Positions 50,676 through 60,485 are shown, counted from the stretch's first letter. The stretch: DNA of 64,000 bases from Leptolinea sp964446955 (GCA_964446955.1 CAYUQJ010000002.1:310001-374000), one strand, 5' to 3'. The notes: generated by a model not told the origin, from the sequence alone. A program made the numbers and translations.

Positions 50676-53192
50676 TCAGGCTGTTACTTTTGTACTGGAG
50701 GCAAGCTCCTGTCCGGCATGGAAAGCCGCGACATTGGCTGCCCACACGGCCGGTTTGGCATTGACCTGCCGCAGCGCTTCCAACCAGGCATCTTCCGGAA
50801 ACACGTCAAACGGTTCGATGGTGCTCAAAACACCCATCATCACCACATTTGCCACCCGGCCGCTCGAGTCACCCAGTTCCAGCGCCTTGCTCAAGACATC
50901 CACCAGGATGGTCTTATAGCCCTTTAGGTTTGACATGATCTGCTCATCAGCCGGGTATTTCTCTTTCGGGAAACCGAGCGGCAGTATGGTGGTATCAGCC
51001 ATCAAGACAGTCCCACCCGGTTTGAGCAGCGCGAGGAAATCGGGTCGCAGCACTTCACTCTTTTCCATTACGATCAGACAATCCGTTGTTCCCGGCAGGA
51101 AAATCGGACTGGCTGCTCGTCCACAGGCAAAAGTGCTGATCACCGGGCCGCCCATCTGGGCCATGCCATGAGTCTCTCCCTTAATAATATTCTTTTTGTC
51201 GTAACCCGCCAGAAAGGCGAGTTGGGTGAGAACAGCGCCGAAGAAAAGGTTCCCCTGCCCGCCAACACCGCGAATGGATACCGACAACCGCTCCGGTAAT
51301 TTCTTTCCAGACAACTCATCCGTTTTGTATTTGATCTCCGGTACTGGAAATTCCGGCATTGATTTCTGTTTCAAATCTTTCAAATCGATGGGTTTCAAAA
51401 CACCGGTTGGACACATTTGTACACACGCCGGGGCACTTCCCCCGCATCCGGTGCACATATTGGTGACAACAGGAACACCATCAGGTCCGGCAGCAATCCC
51501 GGGGCAGATAAGACACGCTCCGCATTTCTTGCACACTTCCGGATCCACATACACACGCTGTGTACTGCGTTCAACCTTCTGAATACAGGAGCCATCCTGC
51601 ACAACAATGGTTGTGTAAGAGCCTTTGGCCGCGTCAGCCAGGGCGGTTTTCAATGCGGCGCGCAATCCTTTTCTGTCATACGCGCCCACTTCAATCACAG
51701 TGGCGCCATGCGCCCTCAGACTCTCCGGCAGGCTGAATTTCATCTTCTGCCCGGCCAGATTCTTCGGGGATGTCGGGGTCGGCTGCGCGCCGGTCATCCC
51801 GGTCCATGAATTGTCCAGGATCACCTTTACACCGGGCACATTGCGGTATACCGCGTTCCGGGTGGCGTCCATGCCGGTATGACATTCCGTACTGTCACCC
51901 ACCACAGTCAGACAACGGGCCGCTTCCTCCGGTTTGTCCATAACAAACCCGATACGTTGACCTTCACTGGCGCCCATTGCCAGGGCGGTATCCAGCGCGT
52001 CCATGAAGAACAAAAGACCATTGCAGCCGATATCGCCAAACACTGTCCCCACCTGCTTCTTCTTGCGCAACAGAGCCACTTCCTGCGCGAAAAGCCGGTA
52101 TGGGCAGCCCGCGCACAACGCTGGCGGACGGGGAACGGGTGGTACCGATGGGCTGGAATGGGTGATGGTCTTTCCAAATTTCTCCGCCACCAACGCGGGT
52201 GTCCATTCCGTCAGGGAGCTGAATTCTTCCTTTCCCTTCGGGTGAAGACCTGCCTGCATCATGGCTTCCTGAATGAAACGGTATCCGTCTTCGATCACAA
52301 ACACGTCGCCGTTTATAGAGTTATAAAACTCAGTGATCAGGTCAATCGGAAGCGGGTTCGTCCAGGCAAGCGACAGGATGTCGATATCCAGGTTAAGCGC
52401 ATCCTTTACTTCACGTACATAGATATCACTCATACCTGCAGTTACCACTCCGACTTTTCCTGAACCCTTCTCCCACAGGTTAAGCGGACTTGTTTGCACC
52501 ATTTGCAACAGTGCCGGCATGCGTTCCCGCATTAGTTGGTCATAGTTTTTTCGCGCGACAGCCGGGAACACATTGAAATCTCTTAAACTTTCAGGCATAA
52601 CAAGCGGATCGCGTCTGACAGGTTTCATCAGATGAACCAGCCCCTCGCTGTGGCACAGATTCCCATTTGGGAGGATGACCACCTGTGTCTTATATGCGTG
52701 GGAAATTTCCACCGCTATGGCAGCCGATTCGTGTAATTCCTGGTGACTGCGTGGTTCCAGTACAGGGATGAAACATGACTTAAAAAGGTAGCGTGGATCA
52801 ACGACATGCTGGGTTGAGCTGGGTGTAAAGTCGCTGGCAATGTAATAGACCAGTGCCCCCCGCTCCTGAGCGAAGGCGGAACCGCTGGTGAATATATCTC
52901 CCGCCTGGAAAAGACCGGGAATCTTCATGGTGACTACGCAATCCCGTCCGGCCAGGGTGTGTCCCACTCCCACCGCGGAAGCCACAGCCTCATTGACCGA
53001 CCAATCCACGTTGATCAGATCACGTACCTCCGATAACCCGCGGTCGATCACCTCACTGCTTGGAGTGCCGGGATAACCATCTGCCGCGTGAACTCCTCCC
53101 CGTATGCATCCAACAGCAAAAGCAATATTTCCTTGAAGAATCTCTGTCTTTCCTGCCTGTGCCTCACATAACGCTTTTATCGATTCAGCCAT
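50676..53192 (-). CDS. Indolepyruvate ferredoxin oxidoreductase, IorA-IorB fusion
   Basis: An 838-residue enzyme that oxidises 2-oxo acids to acyl-CoA with reduced ferredoxin. The pyrimidine-binding domain is N-terminal (GYPGTPSSEVIDRG, HTLAGRDCVVTMK). The thiamine-diphosphate domain has GDIGCNGLLFFMDALD and CLTVVGDSTECHTGMD, ending with VILDN. A two-cluster ferredoxin domain follows, with CKKCGACLICPG and CTGCGG-6-ACVQMCPTG. The last 195 residues are the gamma domain (RGVGGQGNLFFG, GETHGMAQMGGPV), which is normally the separate IorB subunit. Aryl pyruvates are the usual substrates of this family, but others are possible. Confidence 0.93.
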   Translation of the reverse strand: MAESIKALCEAQAGKTEILQGNIAFAVGCIRGGVHAADGYPGTPSSEVIDRGLSEVRDLINVDWSVNEAVASAVGVGHTLAGRDCVVTMKIPGLFQAGDIFTSGSAFAQERGALVYYIASDFTPSSTQHVVDPRYLFKSCFIPVLEPRSHQELHESAAIAVEISHAYKTQVVILPNGNLCHSEGLVHLMKPVRRDPLVMPESLRDFNVFPAVARKNYDQLMRERMPALLQMVQTSPLNLWEKGSGKVGVVTAGMSDIYVREVKDALNLDIDILSLAWTNPLPIDLITEFYNSINGDVFVIEDGYRFIQEAMMQAGLHPKGKEEFSSLTEWTPALVAEKFGKTITHSSPSVPPVPRPPALCAGCPYRLFAQEVALLRKKKQVGTVFGDIGCNGLLFFMDALDTALAMGASEGQRIGFVMDKPEEAARCLTVVGDSTECHTGMDATRNAVYRNVPGVKVILDNSWTGMTGAQPTPTSPKNLAGQKMKFSLPESLRAHGATVIEVGAYDRKGLRAALKTALADAAKGSYTTIVVQDGSCIQKVERSTQRVYVDPEVCKKCGACLICPGIAAGPDGVPVVTNMCTGCGGSAPACVQMCPTGVLKPIDLKDLKQKSMPEFPVPEIKYKTDELSGKKLPERLSVSIRGVGGQGNLFFGAVLTQLAFLAGYDKKNIIKGETHGMAQMGGPVISTFACGRAASPIFLPGTTDCLIVMEKSEVLRPDFLALLKPGGTVLMADTTILPLGFPKEKYPADEQIMSNLKGYKTILVDVLSKALELGDSSGRVANVVMMGVLSTIEPFDVFPEDAWLEALRQVNAKPAVWAANVAAFHAGQELASSTKVTA

Positions 53193-53240
53193 CTGGTTAT
53201 ACTCCTGTAAAAGTAACTCGCATCAATTTATACGTCCGGG

Positions 53241-54470
53241 TTATTTCATATCCGTCAACCGGACAGCAAAATATCCGGCCAGCAGCAAGGGTATTGTGCA
53301 AAATGCGGCCGGCATCCAGCCGATTGTCTGCACGAGCTGACCGAAGACGACCGGTCCGAGCAACTGACCAAGGTTCTGTCCGATCAGGATCACGCCCATC
53401 CCAATTCCAGCCGGGGCTTCCCAACCAACGATCTCCGGGATGGATGTAAAAATACAGGTGGGTATGGCTCCAGCGAGAATTCCAAGCAAAACCATCGAAG
53501 CCGGGATCATCCATCCTGAAATAGAGAATGGAAGAGCCATGAATGCCGCGAGCGCGATGAAAGACCAAAGGGTGATCTTTCGCGGTGATCCAATACGATC
53601 AACCACCCAGCCGATCAGCGGCGCGGTGGCAATGACAACGATCATTTTTATACTTGTCACAAGGGACGCCCCCGCGAGGTCATATCCCTGAATAGATTTC
53701 AAATAAGTCGGGTAATATGTGGCTATAACGCCGATAATGGCGAAATTGAAACATCCAAAGGCAAACGACAGAAGCCAGATTCCCGGGCGGGAAAGAGCTT
53801 TTATGTAAGCCAGTGATCCAACCGTTTTATGTTTTGGGCGGATTGACAGATCCTGTGGCGGCTCACGAAAGAGAACAAAGAACAGAATTACCGCAGCAGC
53901 GGTCAACCCGGCTGACATCCACCAGACAGACTGCCACCCGCCTGCTGACTCCACAGGGGGAGCAAGATTGTAAATCAGCAGACTGCCAAGCGACACCCAG
54001 GTCGCCCAGATACCCATCGGGAATCCGCGCCGTTCCTCCGGGTACCAGGCAGAAATTGCGGCAGGACCGATTACGGCTATCAAACCCAGCCCGACACCTT
54101 CCACCAACCGGCTGATAAACAACAGACTGTACCTGCCGGCAACCGCACCCAGCAGTGTACCGGCTAACATAAATAGTATGGCGATTAGTCCGGTTAATTT
54201 CAACCCCAGGCGTTGCAATACCAGACCAGCCGGAAGCGCGGTGATCAACCCGGTAATGGCAAAGATGGACATTAAAGCCCCGGCGTAAGTCAGATCAATG
54301 CCCAACGAATCCATTAATACTGGCATGACCGGGGGCACTTTAAACTGATTGAACGGTCCGGCAACACCGGCTGCCATAACCACCGCCAGGATTACCCAGG
54401 CATAGGATGGAACAACACCCTGCCCGGCAGGCTTTTCAATCCGGTCGACCGAGTCCATCTCCATACACAT
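53241..54470 (-). CDS. MFS transporter
   Basis: A 409-residue, 12-helix major facilitator protein of the CynX/NNP-like group (AGPFNQFKVPPVMPVL start, WYPEERRGFPMGIWATWVSLG loop). It lies between the aminotransferase and oxidoreductase genes on the same strand. It may import the amino acid or export the acid product; the direction is not shown. The ATG at 54470 is used, 18 bases after the aminotransferase stop. Confidence 0.85.
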   Translation of the reverse strand: MCMEMDSVDRIEKPAGQGVVPSYAWVILAVVMAAGVAGPFNQFKVPPVMPVLMDSLGIDLTYAGALMSIFAITGLITALPAGLVLQRLGLKLTGLIAILFMLAGTLLGAVAGRYSLLFISRLVEGVGLGLIAVIGPAAISAWYPEERRGFPMGIWATWVSLGSLLIYNLAPPVESAGGWQSVWWMSAGLTAAAVILFFVLFREPPQDLSIRPKHKTVGSLAYIKALSRPGIWLLSFAFGCFNFAIIGVIATYYPTYLKSIQGYDLAGASLVTSIKMIVVIATAPLIGWVVDRIGSPRKITLWSFIALAAFMALPFSISGWMIPASMVLLGILAGAIPTCIFTSIPEIVGWEAPAGIGMGVILIGQNLGQLLGPVVFGQLVQTIGWMPAAFCTIPLLLAGYFAVRLTDMK

Positions 54471-54488
54471 TTACCTGTTTCAGGTTTT

Positions 54489-55637
54489 CTACCCGAGCAG
54501 GGCAGAAACGCCGCTGCCTTTGGTAAAGGGAATTCCCTTGTATTGCAAAAACTCTTCCATGGTGAACAGGAACTCCAGCATGTAATCGCGTTCCGCTGCT
54601 TTTCCAAGATGACCGACCCGGAAGATTTTGCCGGTCAGTTCGCCCAATCCGCCTCCAATGGCAATCTGACGTTCTGACATCAGCCATTTTGTCATTTCAT
54701 CTGCCGTGAATTCCGGCCTCAACCTGACAGCAGTGGCAATAGGAGCCGCGTACGCCTCGGGAACCAGCATCTCAAATCCGAGATTGGACAACCCCTGTCG
54801 CATAATCCGGCTGGCGTTCGTGTATCGGGCGAAATGTTCTTCCATCCCTCTGTTTAATATCTTACGAATCCCTTCGCGCGCGGCAAGGATGACATTGGTA
54901 GGCAGCGTTACCGGCGATGGATGCCATGCACCCCACTGCTGGATATAATGCCGCCAGAGTTTCAGATCAAGGTACCAGCTTCCCGGACCGGGGTGACTAT
55001 CAATAACCTCCCAGGCGCGAGGGCTGACGCTGACAAAACCCACACCCGGCGCGGCTTCCATGCACTTATTGGCACCGCAGACACACAGGTCGATCCCCCA
55101 ATCATCCACCGGGACATCCACACCGCCCAGAGATGAAACCGTATCAACAATGGTAATCAATCCCGCCTGTGTGGCCATATCCATAAGTTGCTTGAGCGGA
55201 TTCAGAACCGTGGTCGATGTTTCATGATGAACCATGGCGAACGCTACCGCGTCCGGGTTTTCCTTTATTAACGTTTGCAGTACGCCAGCATCAAGCGGTT
55301 TTCCCCATTCCGCTTTCATCAGGACGATCTCCAGTTGATGGGATCTGGACATTTCAACCAGGCGGTCACCAAAGAACCCGTTGGTTCCGATGATGATCTT
55401 TTTACCTGGCGCGACGACCGATCCGATAGCCATATCCAGAACCGCCGATGCCGGTCCGGGAACGACGTACATGTCATTCTTCGTTTTGAACAATTTATGC
55501 AGTAATTCGTCCATTTCAACATGGACGGGCATCCAATCCGGTCCATAATGGCGCATTACCGGCAGACTGAGGGCAGCCAGAACATCGTCATCAACATCTC
55601 CGGGCCCGGGCGTGAACAGCTTGATATGGGTACTCAT
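54489..55637 (-). CDS. Class V aminotransferase (serine-pyruvate/alanine-glyoxylate type)
   Basis: A 382-residue PLP enzyme. The PLP Lys is in DLCVCGANKCMEAAPGVGF, and IVDTVSSLGGVDV carries the conserved Asp. The start LFTPGPGDVDDDVL is typical of the AGXT/SPT/aspartate aminotransferase family. It would convert an amino acid into the 2-oxo acid used by the downstream oxidoreductase. GGAGG lies nine bases before the ATG. An inverted repeat lies just upstream. Confidence 0.9.
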   Translation of the reverse strand: MSTHIKLFTPGPGDVDDDVLAALSLPVMRHYGPDWMPVHVEMDELLHKLFKTKNDMYVVPGPASAVLDMAIGSVVAPGKKIIIGTNGFFGDRLVEMSRSHQLEIVLMKAEWGKPLDAGVLQTLIKENPDAVAFAMVHHETSTTVLNPLKQLMDMATQAGLITIVDTVSSLGGVDVPVDDWGIDLCVCGANKCMEAAPGVGFVSVSPRAWEVIDSHPGPGSWYLDLKLWRHYIQQWGAWHPSPVTLPTNVILAAREGIRKILNRGMEEHFARYTNASRIMRQGLSNLGFEMLVPEAYAAPIATAVRLRPEFTADEMTKWLMSERQIAIGGGLGELTGKIFRVGHLGKAAERDYMLEFLFTMEEFLQYKGIPFTKGSGVSALLG

Positions 55638-55651
55638 ACGGGATTACCTCC

Positions 55652-55676
55652 CTGGTCATCTTAATAAACTGACCAG
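55652..55676. promoter_or_regulatory. Candidate operator upstream of aminotransferase operon
   Basis: CTGGTCA (55652-55658) and TGACCAG (55670-55676) form perfect seven-base arms with an 11-base spacer, 15 bases upstream of the aminotransferase ATG. The Crp-like gene lies directly upstream on the same strand and is a plausible ligand protein. The sequence is not the classical Fnr or Crp site. Confidence 0.5.
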
Positions 55677-55777
55677 AATTCAAGATAACGGGATTTTTTG
55701 TCCCTGTAACCTGAATCCTAATGGGAATGCTCGAAAATAAAAGTAGTTTAAGCTACAATAATCCCGAAACCAGAAGA

Positions 55778-56470
55778 TCAATTCTCATCAGTTTCAACAA
55801 GTTTGAGAAGAGCGGGAAAATCAGTGATATCCAGACATTTCTTGGAGAACTGGTTTATGATCCCTTTACGTTTGAGTTCGCTGATCGCTTTGGTTACCGT
55901 AACACGGTGTACCCCCATGAGACGGGCAACATCCAGCTGGGTCATATTCGGCACCAATTTCACATGTTTTTGACCACTATCGATCTTCACTTCTTTAAAC
56001 CGTACCAGGTAAACGATCATCTTACAGACACGTGTGAATTGGTTGCTGATCAATTCATCCGTAAGTAATTCCGTGAACATACGGGCTTTGTAGGATACCG
56101 TTTGAACCAGTTCCAACATCAATTCCGGATACTGGACCGCAACAATACGCTCAATAGTTTCCTTTTTAAAGTAATAGAGCACACTATCAGAACGTGTTTT
56201 CGCGCTGGCTTCCTCGGCATCGCCGCCGACAAAGCAGGAAACCTCACCGAATATGCATCCCTTCCCGACGATAAACAGAACTTTCTCCGGGCCATGTACA
56301 GTATGCAGATTGATCTCAATCGATCCTTCCACAATATAATACAGACCGTCGATCAGATCTTCCGTAAAGAAGATTCGACTGCCCTTGGGAAACACTTCAC
56401 GTGTACCCAGTTGTAGAACCTTTCCCCACGAAGGGCACAGGTTCTCAAAAATGGGAAGCTGATAGAACAT
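55778..56470 (-). CDS. Crp/Fnr family transcriptional regulator
   Basis: A 230-residue regulator with a cyclic-nucleotide-binding-like N-terminal half (KGCIFGEVSCFVGGDAEEA) and a C-terminal winged helix (LDVARLMGVHRVTVTKAISE). The few Cys residues are not arranged as in an Fnr 4Fe-4S site, so oxygen sensing by that route is unlikely. It is followed on the same strand, after 140 bases, by the aminotransferase-oxidoreductase cassette, which it probably controls. Confidence 0.88.
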   Translation of the reverse strand: MFYQLPIFENLCPSWGKVLQLGTREVFPKGSRIFFTEDLIDGLYYIVEGSIEINLHTVHGPEKVLFIVGKGCIFGEVSCFVGGDAEEASAKTRSDSVLYYFKKETIERIVAVQYPELMLELVQTVSYKARMFTELLTDELISNQFTRVCKMIVYLVRFKEVKIDSGQKHVKLVPNMTQLDVARLMGVHRVTVTKAISELKRKGIINQFSKKCLDITDFPALLKLVETDEN

Positions 56471-56571
56471 GGTCGTTACCGGTTTTTGGGAGGTTTACTC
56501 CGCCTTATTATGCGCTATTCACGCGTTGAACACAATCCCCACGCTTTTTCCATCAAATGACAATTTCCTGA

Positions 56572-57111
56572 TCAGGCTTTGAGCCGTGCAGCAAATTTCT
56601 TGCGAAATTTGGCCACTTTGGGTGCCACAACCATCTGGCAGTATCCCTGACCGGGATTCCGCGCGAAATATTCCTGGTGATATTCCTCTGCCGGATAGAA
56701 CACATCCAGTTCCGTCACTTCAGTAACAATGGGATCATCCCATATTTTTTCTTCCGATAATTCACGCATGGTCTCTTCGGTGATCTTCTTTTGGTCGGGA
56801 GTGTGGTAAAAAACTGCCGACCGGTACTGCGTTCCAACATCCGCCCCCTGACGGTTAAGTGTTGTGGGATCATGAATGGAAAAGAAGACTTCCAGTATTT
56901 CTTTAAACGAGATCACTGCCGGCTCAAACCGAACCTGTACCACTTCCGCATGACCGGTCATACCGGTGCATACTTGCTCATATGATGGATTAACCGCGGT
57001 GCCGCCGGCATACCCTGAAATGACATCAGTCACACCCTGCAGGTTGTCAAACACTGCTTCAAGACACCAGAAACAACCGCCGCCCAGGGTGATCGTCTGT
57101 GATTGGCTCAT
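56572..57111 (-). CDS. msrA: Peptide-methionine (S)-S-oxide reductase
   Basis: A 179-residue repair enzyme that reduces methionine S-sulfoxide in proteins. The active-site GGGCFWCLEAVF and EYHQEYFARNPGQGYC are present. The length is that of the single-domain type without MsrB. GGAG precedes the ATG by six bases. A CCTGATCAGG palindrome overlaps its stop codon. Confidence 0.95.
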   Translation of the reverse strand: MSQSQTITLGGGCFWCLEAVFDNLQGVTDVISGYAGGTAVNPSYEQVCTGMTGHAEVVQVRFEPAVISFKEILEVFFSIHDPTTLNRQGADVGTQYRSAVFYHTPDQKKITEETMRELSEEKIWDDPIVTEVTELDVFYPAEEYHQEYFARNPGQGYCQMVVAPKVAKFRKKFAARLKA

Positions 57112-57248
57112 AAATAGCTCCTTATACTCAAGTCCATCACATAAAAGGTTAATCGCCTTGCCATCCCGTGTTGACTACACACGAAATACCAGCGTCAGCC
57201 TGTATGGTAATTCTCTTAATTAAAAACCACGAGACTTGTTTTTACAAG

Positions 57249-57758
57249 CTAATGTGGAAGGTACATGGCATACACCCGACGGATGCCACCTTCCGGGCGG
57301 ACGATTTCTTTTTCAAGATGCATCCCCATCTTTAATGCCACCCGTTCAGAAGCGGTGTTTTCCGGGGAAACAAGAGCCACCAACCGGTTGATCCCCCGCT
57401 CATGGTACGCGAATGTACCCAGCGCGCGTCCGATCTCATTGGCATACCCTTTTCCCCACACACTTTTTGCCAGAACATAGATCACTTCGTATTCGGTCAC
57501 GCCGCCCACATCTTTTGCCAGCAGACCGCAATGCCCGATCAGATTACCGCTGGATTTCTCGACCAACGGCCAGAGAGCGAATTGTTCGGCGAGAGGGTTT
57601 TGCGCTGTTTCCGTCAGATTCTTCTGCAGGGTAGAAACATCCCTTGGGCCGCCCATAAACCGGGTAACATCGGGATCTGTCCACAGGTTGACCAGAAACG
57701 GGATATCCTGAGGTTTAAGGTAGCGCAACAATAAGCGTTCTGTTTCAAGAATGACCAT
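57249..57758 (-). CDS. GNAT family N-acetyltransferase
   Basis: A 169-residue RimJ/RimL-type acetyltransferase, with YVLAKSVWGKGYANEIGRAL for acetyl-CoA and NRLVALVSPENTASERVALK nearby. Substrate not predictable. AGGAAA precedes the ATG. It begins 21 bases after the DUF2568 gene and is probably co-transcribed with it. Confidence 0.88.
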   Translation of the reverse strand: MVILETERLLLRYLKPQDIPFLVNLWTDPDVTRFMGGPRDVSTLQKNLTETAQNPLAEQFALWPLVEKSSGNLIGHCGLLAKDVGGVTEYEVIYVLAKSVWGKGYANEIGRALGTFAYHERGINRLVALVSPENTASERVALKMGMHLEKEIVRPEGGIRRVYAMYLPH

Positions 57759-57779
57759 AGGATTTCCTATCCATCCTGT

Positions 57780-58142
57780 TCACTTATTATTACTACCATA
57801 ACTATACATCAAGATCAGATTGCCTGCCGTAACCACTCCAAAAATAACAGCCAATAATCGGTATCCGGTCAGGATTAATATGACCACCGCAAGAGAGAAA
57901 ATGGCAACCTTGGCCCACAGCAACATGGGTTCCTTCAAGCGTGCAGGGGATTTTGGTGCATAGAACTTCCACCATACAAAGATCACAATTATCGGTATAG
58001 TCATTCCCATAAGTATTTTCAAGTACATTGTGCCGGAAAAATGCACACCCGCGACAGCATAGATTACAGGAAGACATAATTCAAGAAGAAACGCGATTCC
58101 CAGGTTAAACAGGTAAAGATAATAAGAGAAACCTCGGTCCAT
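57780..58142 (-). CDS. DUF2568 (YrdB-like) membrane protein
   Basis: A 120-residue protein with four predicted membrane helices and the loop FVWWKFYAPKSPARL that fits DUF2568. The function is unknown. The frame opens at 58202, but the ATG at 58142 with AAGG six bases upstream gives the usual family length. It is divergent from the DtxR gene. Confidence 0.75.
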   Translation of the reverse strand: MDRGFSYYLYLFNLGIAFLLELCLPVIYAVAGVHFSGTMYLKILMGMTIPIIVIFVWWKFYAPKSPARLKEPMLLWAKVAIFSLAVVILILTGYRLLAVIFGVVTAGNLILMYSYGSNNK

Positions 58143-58342
58143 TTGCCGCCTTATCATTTTCAGAGTACCAGGCGATGGTTGAAAAAACGCAACCTTGTAC
58201 ATGGTCTACGCCGGGTTGGGAAAACCAGGTTCAAATTGTCGCCCCACCCGACCTTTTTCAAAAATTCGTAATTGAAAAAACTGTCAGGCAACGGAATAAT
58301 CTGAAAGGGAGTTATATGGTAGTATTTTAATAAGAGAAAATC

Positions 58343-59008
58343 ATGCCCGAAAAATACAGCCCAACTATCGAAAATTACCTTGGTCTGCTTTATGTTCTGG
58401 ATCGCGACGGGGAACCGGCCGTAGGAACACGCATTGCTGAACAACTGGGTGTTTCACCACCCACAGTGACAAACACATTGAAACGCATGGTTCGCGACGG
58501 CCTGGTTGAAATGGATACCAGCCATCTGCCACACCTTACACCCTCCGGATGCGAAGCTGCCCGGTCGTTAATGCGTCGTCACATGCTGGCCGAATGGATG
58601 CTCTCGCACCTGCTTTCCTGGTCAAAGACCCACGAAGAAGCCCACCGGTTTGAACACGCCATCTCGCCAGAACTGGAAGAAGCACTGATCCGTGAGCTAA
58701 AATCCCCGGCGCTTTGCCCGCACGGCAATCCGTTACCCGGATATGAAGATGTAGTCGCTGATTGGGTCCCGCTCATAAAGATCAAAGCCGGCAGCAAGGG
58801 AATTGTCCGGCGGATCCATGAGTTGGCTGAAGATACACCGCATGTATTAAGCTTTCTCGAAGAAAAAAAAGTGGAGCCCGGTGCTCCTATGAAGATTCTC
58901 GAAAACCTGCCCTTCAATCAAACTGTGACGGTTGAAGTTGCTTCCAATACCTTCGCCATCGGGTATGCCATGGCTCGATATATATTTCTTGAACTCGAGG
59001 ATTTTTAA
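58343..59008 (+). CDS. DtxR/MntR family metalloregulator
   Basis: A 221-residue regulator. It has an N-terminal winged helix (RIAEQLGVSPPTVTNTLKRM), a dimerisation and metal-binding domain (MLAEWMLSHLLSWS, ALCPHGNPLPGY) and a C-terminal FeoA/SH3-like domain (residues about 145-221). It has the Glu/His/Cys-type positions of iron or manganese sensors in this family. No palindromic DtxR box was recognised upstream. It is followed by the mevalonate genes after 92 bases, but a link is not obvious. Confidence 0.88.
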   Translation: MPEKYSPTIENYLGLLYVLDRDGEPAVGTRIAEQLGVSPPTVTNTLKRMVRDGLVEMDTSHLPHLTPSGCEAARSLMRRHMLAEWMLSHLLSWSKTHEEAHRFEHAISPELEEALIRELKSPALCPHGNPLPGYEDVVADWVPLIKIKAGSKGIVRRIHELAEDTPHVLSFLEEKKVEPGAPMKILENLPFNQTVTVEVASNTFAIGYAMARYIFLELEDF

Positions 59009-59100
59009 GATAGCAGTATCTTTCCCGCTGCGTGTCCTGTACAATACAATTTGATAGCTTTTGACGGAATCAGACCATTAAGCTTGAGGACATTACGTCT

Positions 59101-60387
59101 ATGGAAAGTCTGGATAAGCTCAGGTTCTACGAATTGACCCTTCAGGAGCGCGGTGAATACCTGCGCCGTGAAACAGGTCTGACCGAAGGTGAAATTGACG
59201 CGTTGACCGGCCTCTCAGGCCTTACACCCGCAGCCGCCGATAAGATGGTCGAAAACGCGGTCGGAGTCTACGGGCTGCCGGTAGGAATCGCACAGAATTT
59301 CATCGTCAACGGCCATAAAGTATGGGTTCCCATGGTCGTCGAGGAACCATCTGTAATTGCCGGAGCGTCTTTTATGGCCCGGCTGGCCCGCAGCGGTGGT
59401 GGTTTCTTTGCTTCCTCCGACGAGCCATACATGATCGGGCAGATGCAAATCCTTGATACAGCAGATCCCATCGCGGCAAGGGTGAAACTACTGGAGCATG
59501 GAGCGGAGCTACTGGCCGAAGCGGCACAGATCGACCCGGTGCTATCCGAATTGGGCGGCGGTCCGCGCGAGCTGGACGTGCGCCTGATCGAGGAAAGCCC
59601 CATCGGCCCATTCCTGGTGTTGCAGATTGTGTTGGATGTGCGCGATGCGATGGGCGCGAATGCCATCAACACAGCCTGCGAGCGACTGGCTCCTCGGGTG
59701 GAAACCATCACCGGCGGGCGGGTTCATTTGAAGATCCTTTCGAATCTGGCTGACCGGCGCCTGGCCCGGTCACGGGTATCCATTCCGGTCGCTGAGCTGG
59801 CTTTCAACGATTTCAGCGGAGAGCAGGTACGCGATGGGATTATTGAAGCCTGGGCGTTTGCCGCAGTGGATCCGTACCGTGCGGCAACGCACAACAAAGG
59901 CATCATGAACGGGGTAGACGCAGTGGTCATTGCCACAGGTAATGACTGGCGCGCGGTGGAAGCCGGAGCGCACGCTTATGCCGCTCGCAATGGAACGTAT
60001 ACCAGCCTTTCAACATGGGGGCAGGATGCCGACGGCTCCCTGGTTGGTTCACTCGAAATGCCGATGGCTGTTGGGATCGTGGGCGGGGCAACCCGGGTAC
60101 ATCCCGGCGCGAAGTCTGCTGTCAAACTACTGGGTGTGGAAACCGCGCGTCAACTGGCCGAGATCATTGTCTCAGTCGGTCTGGCGCAAAACCTGGCCGC
60201 CCTTCGCGCGTTAGCCACGGAAGGTATCCAGCGCGGACATATGACGCTGCATGCCCGTCAGGTGGCTGCTGCCGCCGGCGCGGAAGGCACATTGATCGAC
60301 CGGGTCGCAGACCAGTTGGTAATCGAAAAGAATGTGCGGATTGATCGTGCAGAGGCAATTTTGAAGGAAATAAAAAAAGGAACTTAA
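59101..60387 (+). CDS. mvaA: Hydroxymethylglutaryl-CoA reductase, class II
   Basis: A 428-residue reductase converting HMG-CoA to mevalonate. Class II features are the ENAVGVYGLPVGIA start of the CoA site and catalytic Glu in VVEEPSVIAGAS. The Lys in THNKGIMNG, Asp in ATGNDWRAVEAGAHAY and C-terminal His (LHARQV) are also present. It opens the mevalonate cluster. The gap of 226 bases to the next gene holds one copy of the GAGCCTGTCGA-core repeat. Confidence 0.93.
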   Translation: MESLDKLRFYELTLQERGEYLRRETGLTEGEIDALTGLSGLTPAAADKMVENAVGVYGLPVGIAQNFIVNGHKVWVPMVVEEPSVIAGASFMARLARSGGGFFASSDEPYMIGQMQILDTADPIAARVKLLEHGAELLAEAAQIDPVLSELGGGPRELDVRLIEESPIGPFLVLQIVLDVRDAMGANAINTACERLAPRVETITGGRVHLKILSNLADRRLARSRVSIPVAELAFNDFSGEQVRDGIIEAWAFAAVDPYRAATHNKGIMNGVDAVVIATGNDWRAVEAGAHAYAARNGTYTSLSTWGQDADGSLVGSLEMPMAVGIVGGATRVHPGAKSAVKLLGVETARQLAEIIVSVGLAQNLAALRALATEGIQRGHMTLHARQVAAAAGAEGTLIDRVADQLVIEKNVRIDRAEAILKEIKKGT

Positions 60388-60466
60388 TAACTTAAAAAAT
60401 ACCCGGTGGCAGAGCTTACGTCAGTACCGCGTGTCGTACTTTGCCGTGCATGTATCTAAACCCTGG

Positions 60467-60485
60467 CCCTTCGACAGGCTCAGGG
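60467..60485. repeat. GAGCCTGTCGA-core hairpin repeat, copy 4
   Basis: CCCT-TCGACAGGCTC-AGGG: four-base perfect arms around the core, reverse orientation. It lies in the gap between the HMG-CoA reductase and synthase genes. Confidence 0.75.
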
